Below are positions 13,080 through 23,405 of a DNA stretch of 64,000 bases, piece by piece. Every line of letters begins with the position of its first letter. Positions within the stretch are counted from its first letter, which is position 1. The notes under the pieces are model-generated. The model was not told the origin of the DNA. It searched no databases and saw nothing but the letters and a program-made list of their open reading frames with translations. Position numbers and translations under genes: made by a program. The stretch is from Lunularia cruciata (lineage: Eukaryota > Streptophyta > Marchantiopsida > Lunulariales > Lunulariaceae), in NCBI GenBank assembly GCA_948567375.1, contig OX419761.1, positions 47,246,501 to 47,310,500 on the forward strand, given 5' to 3'.

Positions 13080-13823
13080 TGTAATACCAATAGCTAGATA
13101 TGATCTAGAGATGAAATTTTGTTTGGTAACATCTAGAAGGATGTTATACATGAGAGACTAAGTAGATCAGACAGAGATATCACCAAAGGAGTACTTCTTC
13201 TAATAGGCCAAAAACCAAAACATGCTTGAAGACGTTAGAATCAATAGCTAGACATATGATCTAAAGGTAGAATTTTGGTCGATGATATCTGGAAGGATGG
13301 TACACATAATTAAAAAATTAGATCAGGTAGAGGTATCACCAAAAGGGCATTTCCACTAATAGGGCAGAAACCAAAATAGGCCTGAAACCTTTAGAGGCAA
13401 TTTCAAAGGCCTAAATGGATAAAATTGCCTTGAAAATGTGCTGATTCCCCCTCTCTCCAAAAAAGGAAAGGCTGGCCTTCCCTTCCCCTTGGTTTGTCTT
13501 GCTGAGAGCTTTCTAATGGTACCTCACCCACATGATTTTGAGATTCTTGCAAGAAGATTCCCTAAAAGATTCCTCTGGTCAAAGCCTATTTGACCAACCA
13601 GATGGGACCAGGATCAACATGTCACCCATCCAAGAAAGTAATCTAAGGGTGGAGCTTGCTGATAGGTCATCTATCCATGTACCTAATCCTATGGTGGAGC
13701 ATCCTTGGAGGAGATCCTCTTTGGCTATATAAGAAAGAGAAGATGCTCCCTTGGAGCACCAAGTTTGAATGTGAAACTTGTGTTTTCTCTTCTGTGTTTC
13801 TCTACTATCCTCAAAATATTACA
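13080..13823 (-). mobile_element. Solo LTR C nested in the methyltransferase
   Basis: In minus sense it runs TGTAATATTTTGAGGATAG...TTGGTATTACA (744 bp). Flanks on the plus strand are TAAGC (13075-13079) and AAAGC (13824-13828), a near-perfect 5-bp target duplication. It contains a TATA-like CTTATATAG near 13725. The same LTR lies in the opposite orientation at 45572-46294. No internal region is attached. Confidence 0.85.
13094..13391 (-). repeat. Two tandem ~148-bp subrepeats inside LTR C
   Basis: Each unit contains AGCTAGA.ATGATCTA.AG, ATCT.GAAGGATG.TA and ATATCACCAAA-like words followed by ACCAAAA.A.GC. The LTR C at 45572-46294 has the same duplicated structure, so the duplication predates both insertions. 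Confidence 0.7.
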
Positions 13824-14639
13824 AAAGCACATTGTAGAAACTCTCTAGGTAAAAGGTTTGTCCACCAAAGACAAAGACAATGAGCTTGTGAGCCCACTAT
13901 GGCTACATCCAACAATATAATAGGTCCCATCCAAGAACAGACTTGATGTATACTTGCCACCATTTGTATACAAGAATCACCCATCAAAGAGACATTCTCC
14001 AAAATGTAGGTTGGAGAAATAAATTGATGAACCTAGTGATCTTATAGTACATGTAACATCTCCCAAAACACACCAAAACAAAGATCTTGTGAACCTTGAC
14101 CTTGGCCAACATGGGTATGTTCATTACATGGCCATCTAGAGATCACCAAATGAATGGGACCATGCCTCTCCAAATTTTATACCCCCAACAAGGAAATCTT
14201 CTCATAGGATCTTTTGGTAACTCTTGATTGTTGACATCAATAATAACTTAGGATATCAATAAGCCAAGTGTGCCACATGATGTAGAGAGACTTGCCTGGC
14301 AATCTCATCTCTCTCCATATACAAGTACCTCTAAACCCGTATAGCTACATGTAGTACCATAGTTAGGTTAATGTTGATCTCACCAAACAACTCAAATAGA
14401 CATACTTCATTTACTAGATACTACCAAGTTATGTGTGTGGTATCCAAAGGTGACAAGGTAATAGACTTTGGAGGCTCACCTCAAATTGGTCTATTGGTGG
14501 TACAAAGTCTCCACTCCAAGCAAACTACACCCATTGATCCGCATGCTAATGTAATGCCTTCTCAAAACTCCACAATGGAACATCTAAGGTGGATAGAACA
14601 ATCGCTCTTGTACTCCAAATTTGAGTGACCTCAACTAGT

Positions 14640-15593
14640 ATTGGGGTATCCTTTGCATGGGCATTCCCCTCTAGTAACTCACAAAACCAAGTAATGAAAC
14701 CATTAAAAGTTGAAATTAATATCATGGTCCTTGACTATAGTGAACCAAGACTACCACTACTAAAGTATTGGTAGGCAACATATTCATCCCTCATCTCATT
14801 GCCAACCTAGCCTATATGAGGTTATCTACTCCTAATAGTCAATATTGAAACCCATGGGGTATAACATTGTTCCACTAACTAGCACATCATATGACTCTAC
14901 TATTGTTGTAGCGGCCTGACCTCTCATCCCAAAGCTATCAATTGGAATACCAAACTGAATTTGAACAATGAGCTCCACATAGGTGATCTATTGTGTAGAA
15001 CTACCTCCTAGAGATGTTTGGATCTGAAATAGACACCTCTCTATATTGGTCTTCTATAGCTCAAAATTCACAATTAGAACCTTCCCCAATATAAGAGATT
15101 GCACACTAGAGCCTAATAAGACCCTTTGTGGTGCATAGATCTTCCTTGAAGGTCCCACCAAACAAAAAATCCCACTCTTGTTGTCCAATAGGACAATTTT
15201 AGGTCTAAACCGAGCTTACTCAAAGGCAGGTCTAGTTGATAACTCTTCCAACCTAGCTGCTACTGCTTTCCATAAACCATTGGTCATTGGGCAGATCCCA
15301 TGCTCCTCAACCAAGTCAGCTCCATAAGCAAACACCTATACTCTAGAAGCAAGAACTATATCATTCCTACTCTCACAAAACCAACTACCAACTGGAACAC
15401 CGAGTCAACTCCCAATGTAAACATGTCATTGGCTAAGAACAAAGGGAAGTGTGTAATCAATTGAGCAGTCCATTGTGCTAGACTCAATCTACATAGTAGC
15501 AAGTGGTTGACTAGCATCTAGTCCATTGTGCTAGACTCAATCTACATAGTAGCAAGTGGTTGACTAGCATCTAGTCCATCATGCACTCCGTCA
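14640..15593 (-). pseudogene. Gypsy protease region of the methyltransferase-bearing element
   Basis: Minus frames near 15560-15400 give H-D-G-L-D-A-S-Q-P-L-A-T-M and M-D-C-S-I-D-Y-T-L-P-F. Near 15190-15060 they give R-F-R-P-K-I-V-L-L-D, R-K-I-Y-A-P-Q-R-V-L-L-G-S-S-V-Q and L-I-L-G-K. The V-L-L-G-S-S block occupies the place of a retropepsin V-L-V-D-S-G, with the catalytic Asp replaced by Gly. Near 14870 Y-D-V-L-V-S-G-T-M-L-Y-P-M-G-F follows. Stops are frequent. It leads directly into the methyltransferase, and element A's 3' LTR cuts it off on the upstream side. Confidence 0.6.
15467..15572. repeat. Exact tandem duplication, 53-bp unit
   Basis: The block starting AGTCCATTGTGCTAGACTC is present twice without a mismatch (15467-15519 and 15520-15572), with a third partial start at 15573. 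It lies in the decayed protease region, so it is recent relative to the host element. Confidence 0.95.
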
Positions 15594-16282
15594 TGTGAGC
15601 CGGCCTGTCTCTCACTCAAGATAAATCTGATGGCTATTATGGTAGTGCACCATGGACTAAGAAGGCAAAGAACCCCAACTCCATCATACTTCTCCAAGGC
15701 TAACACTCCAAGACTCAAGACATTTCTTACTAGAGAACTCAATGAGAAAGAGATAGTTGCAAATGAAAGGATGATGAGTACCTCCTCACCCCTAATTTAT
15801 ATACTTGTGAAATAGTTATGCATTAAAGTTACTATTTACCAAAGTAACTCATGTAACTAGGCTAAAAGTCAAGGAAAGTCAAAAAGTATAAAGGAATATC
15901 TATCCACATGGGCATATTCCACTAAGCATGTGATCTTATCTTGACCCAACTACTAAGTCAAGGATTCCTTCACATGGGCTATCCTTGGACTAGAGAAGAA
16001 TCCAAAACAAAGAGGCTTGCGGGCCCAAGAGTTCTCAACTCTTCCTCAAAGCCAAACACCTAGGAATAGTACCAAGTCAACACACTAGAATCCAAAATAT
16101 TGATGTTCATCTTTTTCACTTCCTCTAAACTAAGGTCCTCTCTATCTTGGCTATGATTAACTTTAACTAATCATGACTAATGGAGAACCATCCTTTATCT
16201 CTATATAAATAATATCTCTCAAGTATTTGTAATTCTAAGCTAAATATCATAATACCACACATATGCACAAATGGGTGTTACA
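15594..16282 (-). repeat. 3' LTR of element A
   Basis: It begins TGTGAGCC on the plus strand and ends GTGTTACA, and aligns over its whole length with 22715-23405. The polypurine-like tract lies immediately outside it. Confidence 0.9.
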
Positions 16283-16297
16283 TTTACCCCCAGACTA
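16283..16297 (-). other. Polypurine tract of element A
   Basis: In minus sense the bases directly before the 3' LTR are CTGGGGGTAAA, a purine-rich run in the expected position for plus-strand priming. Confidence 0.7.
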
Positions 16298-17420
16298 AGT
16301 TTTCACTTTGTCCTCAAAACAAAGGTCTCTCTACCTTCTATGATATATCTTCAACTTATCATGGTTAATCTTATCAAAGTGTCTTCCTCCCAAATCCTTG
16401 AGATCATAGGTGTAATTGGCTCGCACCTTCTCCACTATGAAAGTTCCAAAGTTCTTAGGCAAAAACTTCTTTGCACTCTCTTGAATTGAATGGAATCAAA
16501 CAACGTTACCCAATCACCTTCTTTGAAAGGTTCCACCTTCTTCTTGCCTTGCCTCTTGTCATAAATCTCCTTTTGTTTCCTTTGGGCTTGCTCCACTCGA
16601 ACCATAGCAGCTCTTGCCTCTTCTAATTCCATGAGTTGATCCTTCCTTGACTTCTTTGCATCACCTCCTTGTGCTTTCTTCAATCTCCTATGAATGCTTT
16701 TGGAAGGTAGGAAGATCAAAGTGAATAGGTAAGGTAGACTCCATACCAAATACCAATTGAAATGGAGAATATCTGGTGGAAGTCTTCATGGTTGTCCTAT
16801 ACTCCCACAAAATTGCATGAATCATCTTGTCCCAATGATGTTTAGCCCCCTCCATTTCTGCATCTTTGGCCAACATCATGCACAAGGTCTGATTGGTTCT
16901 CTTTGCCAAGCCATTGGAATTTGGCTTATAAGATGTAGTTACTCTATGTGTGATAGAGAAATAGCATAGCATAACTATAGTGATGCTTCTTGTAAACTCT
17001 CTTCCTCTATCAAAAACCAACTCCAAAGGGCATCCAAACCTAGTGATAATGTGTTCATAAAGAAATTTACCAACTTCATCTTCATTCTTGTCCCTCAATG
17101 GTCTAGCCTCAACCCACTTGGTAAGGTAATCAATAACTACCACAATGTACTAATTGTTCCTTGGGGTTCTATTGAGAGGACCTACAAAATCAATTCCCCA
17201 CTTCTCAAAGGTCCTAGCAATAGAATTGATCTAAGTGGTGGAGTGGAAATAGATTTTCTAGCAAAAGCTTGACAAACATGACAATTTTTGCAATAATCAA
17301 GACAATCCTTGAAAATCCCTCTCCAATGGTAACTTGCATCTAGAATCTTGAAAGCAATCACCTTTCATGCAAAGTGTACTCCTCATACTAAACCTTCATG
17401 AAATTCCTTTATGAGTAGGA
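16298..17420 (-). pseudogene. Integrase of element A
   Basis: The core frame (17143-16688) has V-V-I-D-Y-L-T-K-W with the first catalytic Asp, and V-F-D-R-G-R-E-F with the second. The third position reads N-G-L-A-K-R-T-N-Q, so the catalytic Glu is Lys. The C-terminal part (16749-16435) reads Y-D-K-R-Q, then F-K-E-G-D-W-V-T-L-F-D-S. After a frameshift it gives F-L-P-K-N-F-G-T-F-I-V-E-K-V near 16440 and ends about 16330. The zinc-binding arm lies at 17420-17250 but is poorly kept. The core is otherwise only lightly damaged, consistent with a middle-aged element. Confidence 0.85.
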
Positions 17421-17547
17421 TAGACTCTTCCTTACGCACTACTCTTTGAAGTAGACTGCCTACTCCTTGGTGAAAAAGAAAATCCTCCACAATTATGTAA
17501 GGTCTAGATCTTATTGCAAGGGCCTTCCTCTCCCTAGCATGCATCCC

Positions 17548-19192
17548 TTATGGATAGTTACCTCTTGTCACAAAATCCACAATCTCCTTGTACTCCATTG
17601 GAGCCTCTTGAGTGACTAAGATTGTCACAAGCTTCTCATCCGGGAAGGAATCATCCATTGGCTCATCTCCATCATGATCAAAGGCCGTAGATAACAAATA
17701 AACATTTGCATGTTTCTTTCCTAGCCTATCTTCAATGGTGTAGTCATACTTAGACAAGAGCATCATCTACCTTGCTAGCCTCCCTTCCACATTAGGCTTG
17801 TTGAAGATGTACTTCAAGGCCTTGTGATCCGTGACAATTTTGGCTTTCTCCCCAATCAAATAGTGTCTAAACTTCTTGAGACCAAAGATCATTGCCAAAC
17901 CCTTCTCTCTTTGTGACAGAGTAGTTCTTTTCTACTGAAACCATCTGCCTACTAGCATAAGCTATTGGATAATCATGCCCATCTTGGTCTAATTGACTAA
18001 GAGTGCATCCTATAGCTACATTAGAAGCATCAGTGTAGAGGATGAAAGGCTTACTCCAATCAGGTTTTGCAAGAATTGGAGCTACAAGAAGGGATTGCTT
18101 GAGCTCCTCAAAAGCTTTGAGAGCCTCCTTGTCTTCCAAAATCACAATCTAATCTACACTCTTCTTCATGTAGATGGTCAATGCATAAGACTTGTTGCAA
18201 AATGAGAAGATGAACCTCTTCTAGTACCCAACCATCCCCAAGAATTAGTATAACTTTTTCAAGCTTGAAGGGAATGGAAGGTTTGAGATTTTCCTCACCT
18301 TCTCAAGATCAATTGCTATTCCATCCTTGGAGATGATGTGCCCCAAAAGTAGACCTTCTTCACATCTAAAAATGCACTTCTCTTGGTTGAGTGAGGCATT
18401 TGCCTCATCCAAGCGTTGCAAGACATTGATTAGGTGCTCAAAGTGCTCCTCCTTGCTCCCATAGACACACAAGTCATCAATGAAGTCTCTCACAAATTTC
18501 TCAATGAAAGGTTCAAATACCTTATTCATGAACTGTTGGAATGTGGCTAGATCATTGCAAAGTCCAAAAGGCATGACCTTGAAAGTGTAAATTCCCCAAG
18601 ATGTGGTGAATGTGGTGAGTTGTTGATGCTCTAGTGCAATCTTGATTTGGTTATATCCACTAGAACCATCTCCAAAACTATACCTCTCATGACCTGCAAC
18701 CTCTTCCAAGATCTCATCGATGAATGGCAATGGGTAGTAGTCCTTCTTGGTAATAGCGTTGAGCTTCTTGTAATCCACACATACCTAAAGCTTAATTTTT
18801 TTCTTCACAATGACAATTGGAGACACCCATTATGAATTCTCCATGTCAAAGATAAATCTAGCCTACTTGAGCTTATCAATCTCCTCCTTCAAAACCAAAG
18901 ATATTGGTGGGCTAATGCGACATTACTTTTGGTGGATTGGTCTTGCATGTAACTCTACCTCTATCTTGTGCTCCTCCAAGGTGACTTCCTTCAAATCCTT
19001 GTAATTAAAAGCAAACACATGGATGAACTTGCAAAAAATCTCCTCAAATCTCACCGTATCCTCCTTGGTAACATTTGGACCATACTTGAGGGTAGATAAC
19101 CTCCTCTCTATCTCCTTAAGTGTCAATGATTTATCTGGGTCCTTCAAAACCTTTGGCTTAGGTGAAAAATCCATAGCACACAAGGGATACAC
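17548..19192 (-). pseudogene. Reverse transcriptase and RNase H of element A
   Basis: The frame 19192-18923 is the pre-RT region. From 18778 to 18245 it gives M-D-Y-K-K-L-N-A-I-T, F-G-D-G-S-S-G-Y-N-Q-I, V-M-P-F-G-L-C-N and the catalytic F-I-D-D-L-C-V-Y, so the polymerase aspartates are intact. From 18145 to 17867 RNase H has F-I-L-Y-T-D-A-S-N-V-A-I-G and Y-A-S-R-Q-M, where the first RNase H Asp is kept. The frame 17766-17548 continues K-Y-D-Y-T-I-E-D-R-L-G-K-K. Stops and shifts at the joins break the polyprotein. Confidence 0.9.
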
Positions 19193-19532
19193 ATCTGAAT
19201 TAGATTCAGATTCATCCTCCTTCTTGGAATGTCTCCTCTTCCATGCTTGTATCCATACCTTAAGCTCCTTGTTCAGAATCTGATTTGCAATTACTAGAAG
19301 ATAGTGTATCTGAATGTGAAATGTTGGTGGTGTTAGTCATAGGAACTATGACTCTATGGTTTGATAGCCCAATCCTCAAGTACCCTTTGTGTCATCAATC
19401 AATTGTGCATGATACTCCCAACCATGGCCTCCCAAGAAGTAAGGCATAGCTTGAATCCTTCAAGACTTAGAAAGTCATGAGATTTTGAACTCCCATAACT
19501 AAAACTACCACTTTATCCATCACCCCTATAGG

Positions 19533-19889
19533 TCAAACTTGTTGTTTGTTTGCCATGCTCACCACAAATATTGAAGGTCTAGATGGTATCATACCCAACT
19601 TCTTCATCAACCTTTCTGACATGGCATTCACTATTGATCCTCCATCAACCAATGCATCCTTGATGTTGTGACCATTCACTCTCACATCAGTCTTGGAGGG
19701 ATATTCACAAGCCTCCCATGGTGTTGGCTTGGCATCCACCACCCCCATTGATACTGGAGCTTTTGCCTTCTTCTTCCTCTTGCTCCTTGTAGAACTCAAA
19801 CCATCTCTAAGTTCCTTTCTCAAAGTAGGATTCAAAGCAATTAGTTGGCCCATTGTGATGTTAGCCTTGTGACTACCAACATCTTCCAA
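19533..19889 (-). pseudogene. Aspartic protease of element A
   Basis: The frame contains V-R-V-N-G-H-N-I-K-D, then A-L-V-D-G-G-S-I-V-N-A-M-S and L-M-K-K-L-G-M. The D-G-G-S block matches the D-[ST]-G active site of retropepsins in plant gypsy elements. It lies between gag and RT as expected. Confidence 0.8.
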
Positions 19890-19978
19890 GACATTGTAGT
19901 TCCATTATTGCTTTGATATCAAGAATCCTCCATCTCCAACTTCTTTCTTGGAGTCTTTGTTGTTGATGGTGTTGAGGT

Positions 19979-21208
19979 TCAAGTGCTCCTAGTAGATATA
20001 GGATTATCCTTGCTAGGAGTAAATCCTTGAGAAGAGTGCACATCCTTTGCAAAATGAGCTCTCTTCTTCTCTTGTGCCAAAAGCTCTAAATTAAAACTCT
20101 TGGAGTTCAAGCACTCTCCCTTCTCATACTTTCTCTCAACCACATCTATAGATGCTATCCCCTTACCTTTGTTTGGATTAGGAGCCACTTGGGTTTCACT
20201 ACCTCCTTCTTTCCCTCTATTGGCTCCCTCATAACACCTTCCTCTATGGTAAGTAGAATTTGGGCAATTCATTTGGATATGGCCTCTTCCTCCACAACCA
20301 AAAAAATTTCTATCATTGAAATTGTTGGTTGGTTGGCTTCCTCTATATGGATAGTTTCTATAACTCCTAGGCCCTCCCCTCATATTCTGATCCACCTCCT
20401 CTTCTCTTATAGTTGCACCACATTGATCTTGAGATCTGCAAGTTGTTCTATGATGGTTTGAAGTGTATCTTTTGGTGGAGGTGTAAAAATTGGAGCAACT
20501 ACTACTTGTGGTGCAACCCTTACGACCAAAGTATCAGAAGTCTCACCTTACTTGTAACCTTGAGGAGGATGCACAACCTCCTTCACCACCAAATCACTCT
20601 CATCTCCTTCCAAAATCTCCTCCATACCAATTGCAATCTTGATAGCTTCAACCTTGGAAGAAGGTTTCTCATATCTCACCTTGCTTCTAATTTGTGGTCT
20701 CAATCCTCCCACAAAATTCTTGGTGCATATGGCCCCTATGCCAATCATAGTAGTCTCCATATCATCCCCACCTTTCCTCAACACTATGCAAAATCTGGAC
20801 TCTAACTTTTCTACTCTTTCCACATAGACTCTCACTTTCTCTCCATCTCCTTGCTTGAGAAAGGTAACCTCACTCATCAATTTCTCATAACTCTCATCTG
20901 GAAGGAAGTTCTCAATGAGTGCTGAAGTCAAACTCTCCCAAGACTCTTCTTGCCTATCTTTCCACTCTCTTTTGGTATTTTGACTCATACCATGTAAGTG
21001 TTGCATCCTTTTCAAAGAAATCTGGTAATAATGAGGCACACTCATTCTTCCTCCTCTCATTGTTCCCAATGCAAGCTCTCTTGAAGTCTCTCAAAAAGGC
21101 CTCCACATCTTCTCCATCCTTGCCAAAGAAAACCGAAAGTTTCCCCATCTTAACCTGCACTATCTTTCTTTTCTTGAATTTTTCTTGTTCTCTTTTCTTT
21201 TCTCTCAC
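19979..21208 (-). pseudogene. Gag of element A
   Basis: It starts near 21150 with M-G-K-L-S-V-F-F-G-K-D-G-E-D-V-E-A-F, typical of the retrotransposon gag fold (Phe-x-Gly followed by a helical segment). The frame 21069-20548 continues with S-W-E-S-L-T-S-A-L-I-E-N-F-L-P. The nucleocapsid part (20395-19979) has one zinc knuckle, F-F-G-C-G-G-R-G-H-I-Q-M-N-C, in which the first Cys of CX2CX4HX4C is Phe. Arg/Gly/Asn-rich sequence surrounds it. Two frameshifts split the ORF. Confidence 0.85.
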
Positions 21209-21400
21209 TCTATAACTAATAGAGTATGTACATGACTAACACCATTTGAGAGTAATCCACCCTAGGGAACAAAAAAGGTTCAGGTTACTCCAAGATTTTT
21301 ATAGCAACATTAAATCCTAAAGTGCATATTAATCAAACCCTCATGGATATTTTATCCATAAGTTGAAAGGTTATCTCCATCACTAATCTTGAGAACTAGC

Positions 21401-22016
21401 TCATGAAGGTGGTAGTATTTGTGTAGCTGTACTAAAACTCTCTCCAAGATCCTTCACCAAAGTCTCCAAAAATGCTTTTACTCTACTAAACTCATGTTCT
21501 TTTGGAAGTCTTTCAAGTCCACAAACCTCACACAACTCCTTGGTCTTAGATCTTCTCCCTCCCAATCTTGGTGAAGAAGGTCCAATATGCAAACCAAAGT
21601 CAAGTAATCCTCTCCTTTCCCTCAATCTCTTGCTCTCAAAGGTCAATGGACATGAACTTGCTTTATGTCCCTTCTCTCCACATAGAAAGCACTTAGACTC
21701 ACTCTTTCCTCCAAGTGGTGTAGGTTTTTGAATCCTCTCAACACTCTCTTCAAATTCTATTCTAAAATCTCTTTTTCTCAAATCCACCCCTACAATCACC
21801 TCAAACCCTTAGGGAACCTTTCATAGTCTCAATATCTACTCTTGATGACTCTCTATGTTCCCAAGATAAATCTAAACACTCAAACATGCTTTTTGTTGCT
21901 CTCAAACTCCTCATGCATGAGATCTCAACTCTATAGAATTGACACTCCTTCACAATATCTCTCAAATCTCTCAATTGGTATGTCATAGTCTTCTGAAACT
22001 TTTTACACTTAATCAC
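21401..22016 (-). pseudogene. Extra ORF upstream of gag with a CCHC knuckle
   Basis: Two minus frames (22016-21801 and 21799-21401, offset by a shift) lie 5' of gag. The second has an intact knuckle C-F-L-C-G-E-K-G-H-K-A-S-S-C and a later C-E-V-C pair. Having a CCHC domain both before and after the gag core is unusual. It may be a duplicated nucleocapsid, a captured gene, or a separate ORF like those before gag in Ogre-type elements. I do not recognise the rest. Confidence 0.55.
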
Positions 22017-22714
22017 AACTCTATGGCGCGCCTCCCTACAAAATTTCAGATCTTTTCATTAAGCCATTTGGCCTAGACGCCTTTCTATTCAGCACACATA
22101 TTTTAGATTTGGTATGAAAACCAGCCCCTCACTTTAAAAACTCATAACTCTCTATGCAAGAGTGAACTCTCCCTAATTTATGAACCAAAATGTAGGATAC
22201 AATGCACTGAATTTTCTTGGAATTTTTCAGGATAATCCACTAAAATTTGAAGAAATGGTAGACTCTGTACAATTTTCCATGGAATATGCAATTGCGGGAG
22301 CAATTTACCCTATCAACTTATAAAAATTCTAGCATAGTGTGCATAGTAGCTCTCACAATAATTTTTAGTGTGCTAACTGAAAGATAACCCAAAATATCAT
22401 GTGTATAAATTTCAAGTCCAGATCTCAAACTTGAGATTTTGCCCAAAATCACCTTAATCCCCAAAATCTGCAATCCACCTCATACAATCTCACCAAATCC
22501 TCTCAAGTGTACAAGATGCACAAAATCATCTTGAAAACATCATAATGAACTACAAGGTATACAAATGGGTCCCAATTCTCTAACATAAGTTCAGCCCTCT
22601 CTTCCCCTAAAGTTCTCTCTAAGTGAGCTTTCATAGCCTCCTTCTGTCTAATATAGAATTGTATGTGGAACATTATCTTGTCTTCTAGAGAGGTTTTGGC
22701 CATGGAACCAGAAA
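22017..22714 (-). other. 5' leader of element A with a short ORF
   Basis: Directly inside the 5' LTR, sense reads TTTCTGGTTCCATGGCC. An ORF M-A-K-T-S-L-E-D-K-I-M-F-H-I starts at that ATG and runs to about 22503. The rest, to 22017, has no recognisable coding content. I could not match the bases after the LTR to a tRNA primer with confidence. Confidence 0.5.
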
Positions 22715-23405
22715 TGTGAGCCGGCCTGTCTTTCACTTAGGATGAACCTCTTATGGCTATTATGGTAGCACATCATGGACTAAGAAGGCAAGGAACTCCA
22801 ACTCAATCATACTCCTTCAAGGCTAACACTCCAAGACTCAAGGCATTGCTCATTAGAGAAATCAATGAGAAAGAGATAGTTGTAAATGAAAGGATGATGA
22901 GTACCTCCTCACCCCTAAATTATATACTTGTGAAATAGTTACGCACCAAAAATTACTAATTACTGGAGTAACTCCAATTACTAGGCTAAAAGTCAAGTAA
23001 AGTCAAAAAGTATAAAGGAATATCTATCCACATGGGCATATTCCACTAAGCATATGATCTTATCTTGACCCAACCACTAAGTCAAGGATTCCTTCACATG
23101 GGCTATCCTGACTATAGAAGAATCTAAAACAAAAAGGCTTGCGGGCCCAAGAGTTCTCAACTCTTTCCTCAAAGCCAAACACCTAAGAATAGTACCAAGT
23201 CAATGCACTAGAATCCAAAATAGTGATGCTCATCTTTTCCACTTCCTCTATAGTAAGGTCCCCTCTATCTTAGCTATGACTAAATTAAGCTAATCATGAC
23301 TAATGTAGAATTGTCTTTTATCTCTATATAAATAATATCTCTCAAGTACTAGTAATACCAAACTAAATATCACAATACTACATACATGCACAAATGGGTG
23401 TTCCA
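22715..23405 (-). repeat. 5' LTR of element A
   Basis: It aligns end to end with 15594-16282. The outer end reads TGTTCCA on the plus strand instead of TGTTACA. Immediately outside it the coding sequence of another element begins at 23406. Confidence 0.9.

Larger units (their letters stand above)
12237..14560 (-). pseudogene. Retrotransposon-borne C5 cytosine DNA methyltransferase, interrupted by LTR C
   Basis: Minus sense. Motif I (AdoMet binding) reads L-F-E-L-F-G-E-I at about 14376-14402. Next is a segment R-Y-L-Y-M-E-R-D-E-I-A-R-Q-V. The motif IV region is V-I-S-R-W-P-C-N-E-H with the catalytic Pro-Cys codons at 14126-14131, followed by G-Q-G-S-Q-D. Motif VI is Y-I-L-E-N-V at 13991-14005. 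Motif VIII-like is V-G-S-Q-A-H-C-L-C-L-W-W-T-N-L near 13860. LTR C interrupts at 13823/13080, after which the frame continues Y-D-G-I-Q. Later blocks are I-W-D-S-Q-L-Q and A-E-R-E-R-V near 12830, then L-T-W-I-V-S-L-G near 12740. The stretch 12237-12600 is a linker toward RT. Several stops and frameshifts make this copy dead, yet the catalytic Cys and ENV motif persist. The enzyme would methylate DNA cytosines, perhaps affecting silencing of its own element (inference). Confidence 0.8.
7316..15593 (-). mobile_element. Old Ty3/gypsy element with DNA methyltransferase and PHD finger
   Basis: In minus sense, 15593 to 8104 reads as one decayed polyprotein: protease-like region, C5 cytosine DNA methyltransferase, pre-RT linker, RT, RNase H, integrase, PHD finger. 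Frames are broken by many stops and shifts, but block order and spacing are continuous once three nested LTRs are skipped (C at 13080-13823, A at 11536-12236, B at 10827-11371). The gag side is missing beyond 15593, where element A begins. No chromodomain follows the integrase; the PHD finger takes that place. Retrotransposons with captured cytosine methyltransferases are known from charophyte algae and dinoflagellates. Assignment here rests on motifs. The left end is uncertain because the adjoining LTR B may be a separate insertion. Confidence 0.75.
15594..23405 (-). mobile_element. Near-complete Ty3/gypsy element (element A)
   Basis: Two LTRs of 689 and 691 bp flank a ~6.4-kb interior. The interior encodes, in minus sense, a leader ORF, a CCHC protein, gag, protease, RT, RNase H and integrase, all damaged by a few stops or shifts. 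The termini are TGTAACACC and GGCTCACA, the TG...CA pattern of LTR elements. The 5' LTR starts TGGAAC by one substitution. The flanks CGTCA and GTACA do not form a target duplication, so the two sides may have been joined by recombination. No chromodomain is seen after the integrase. Confidence 0.85.
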
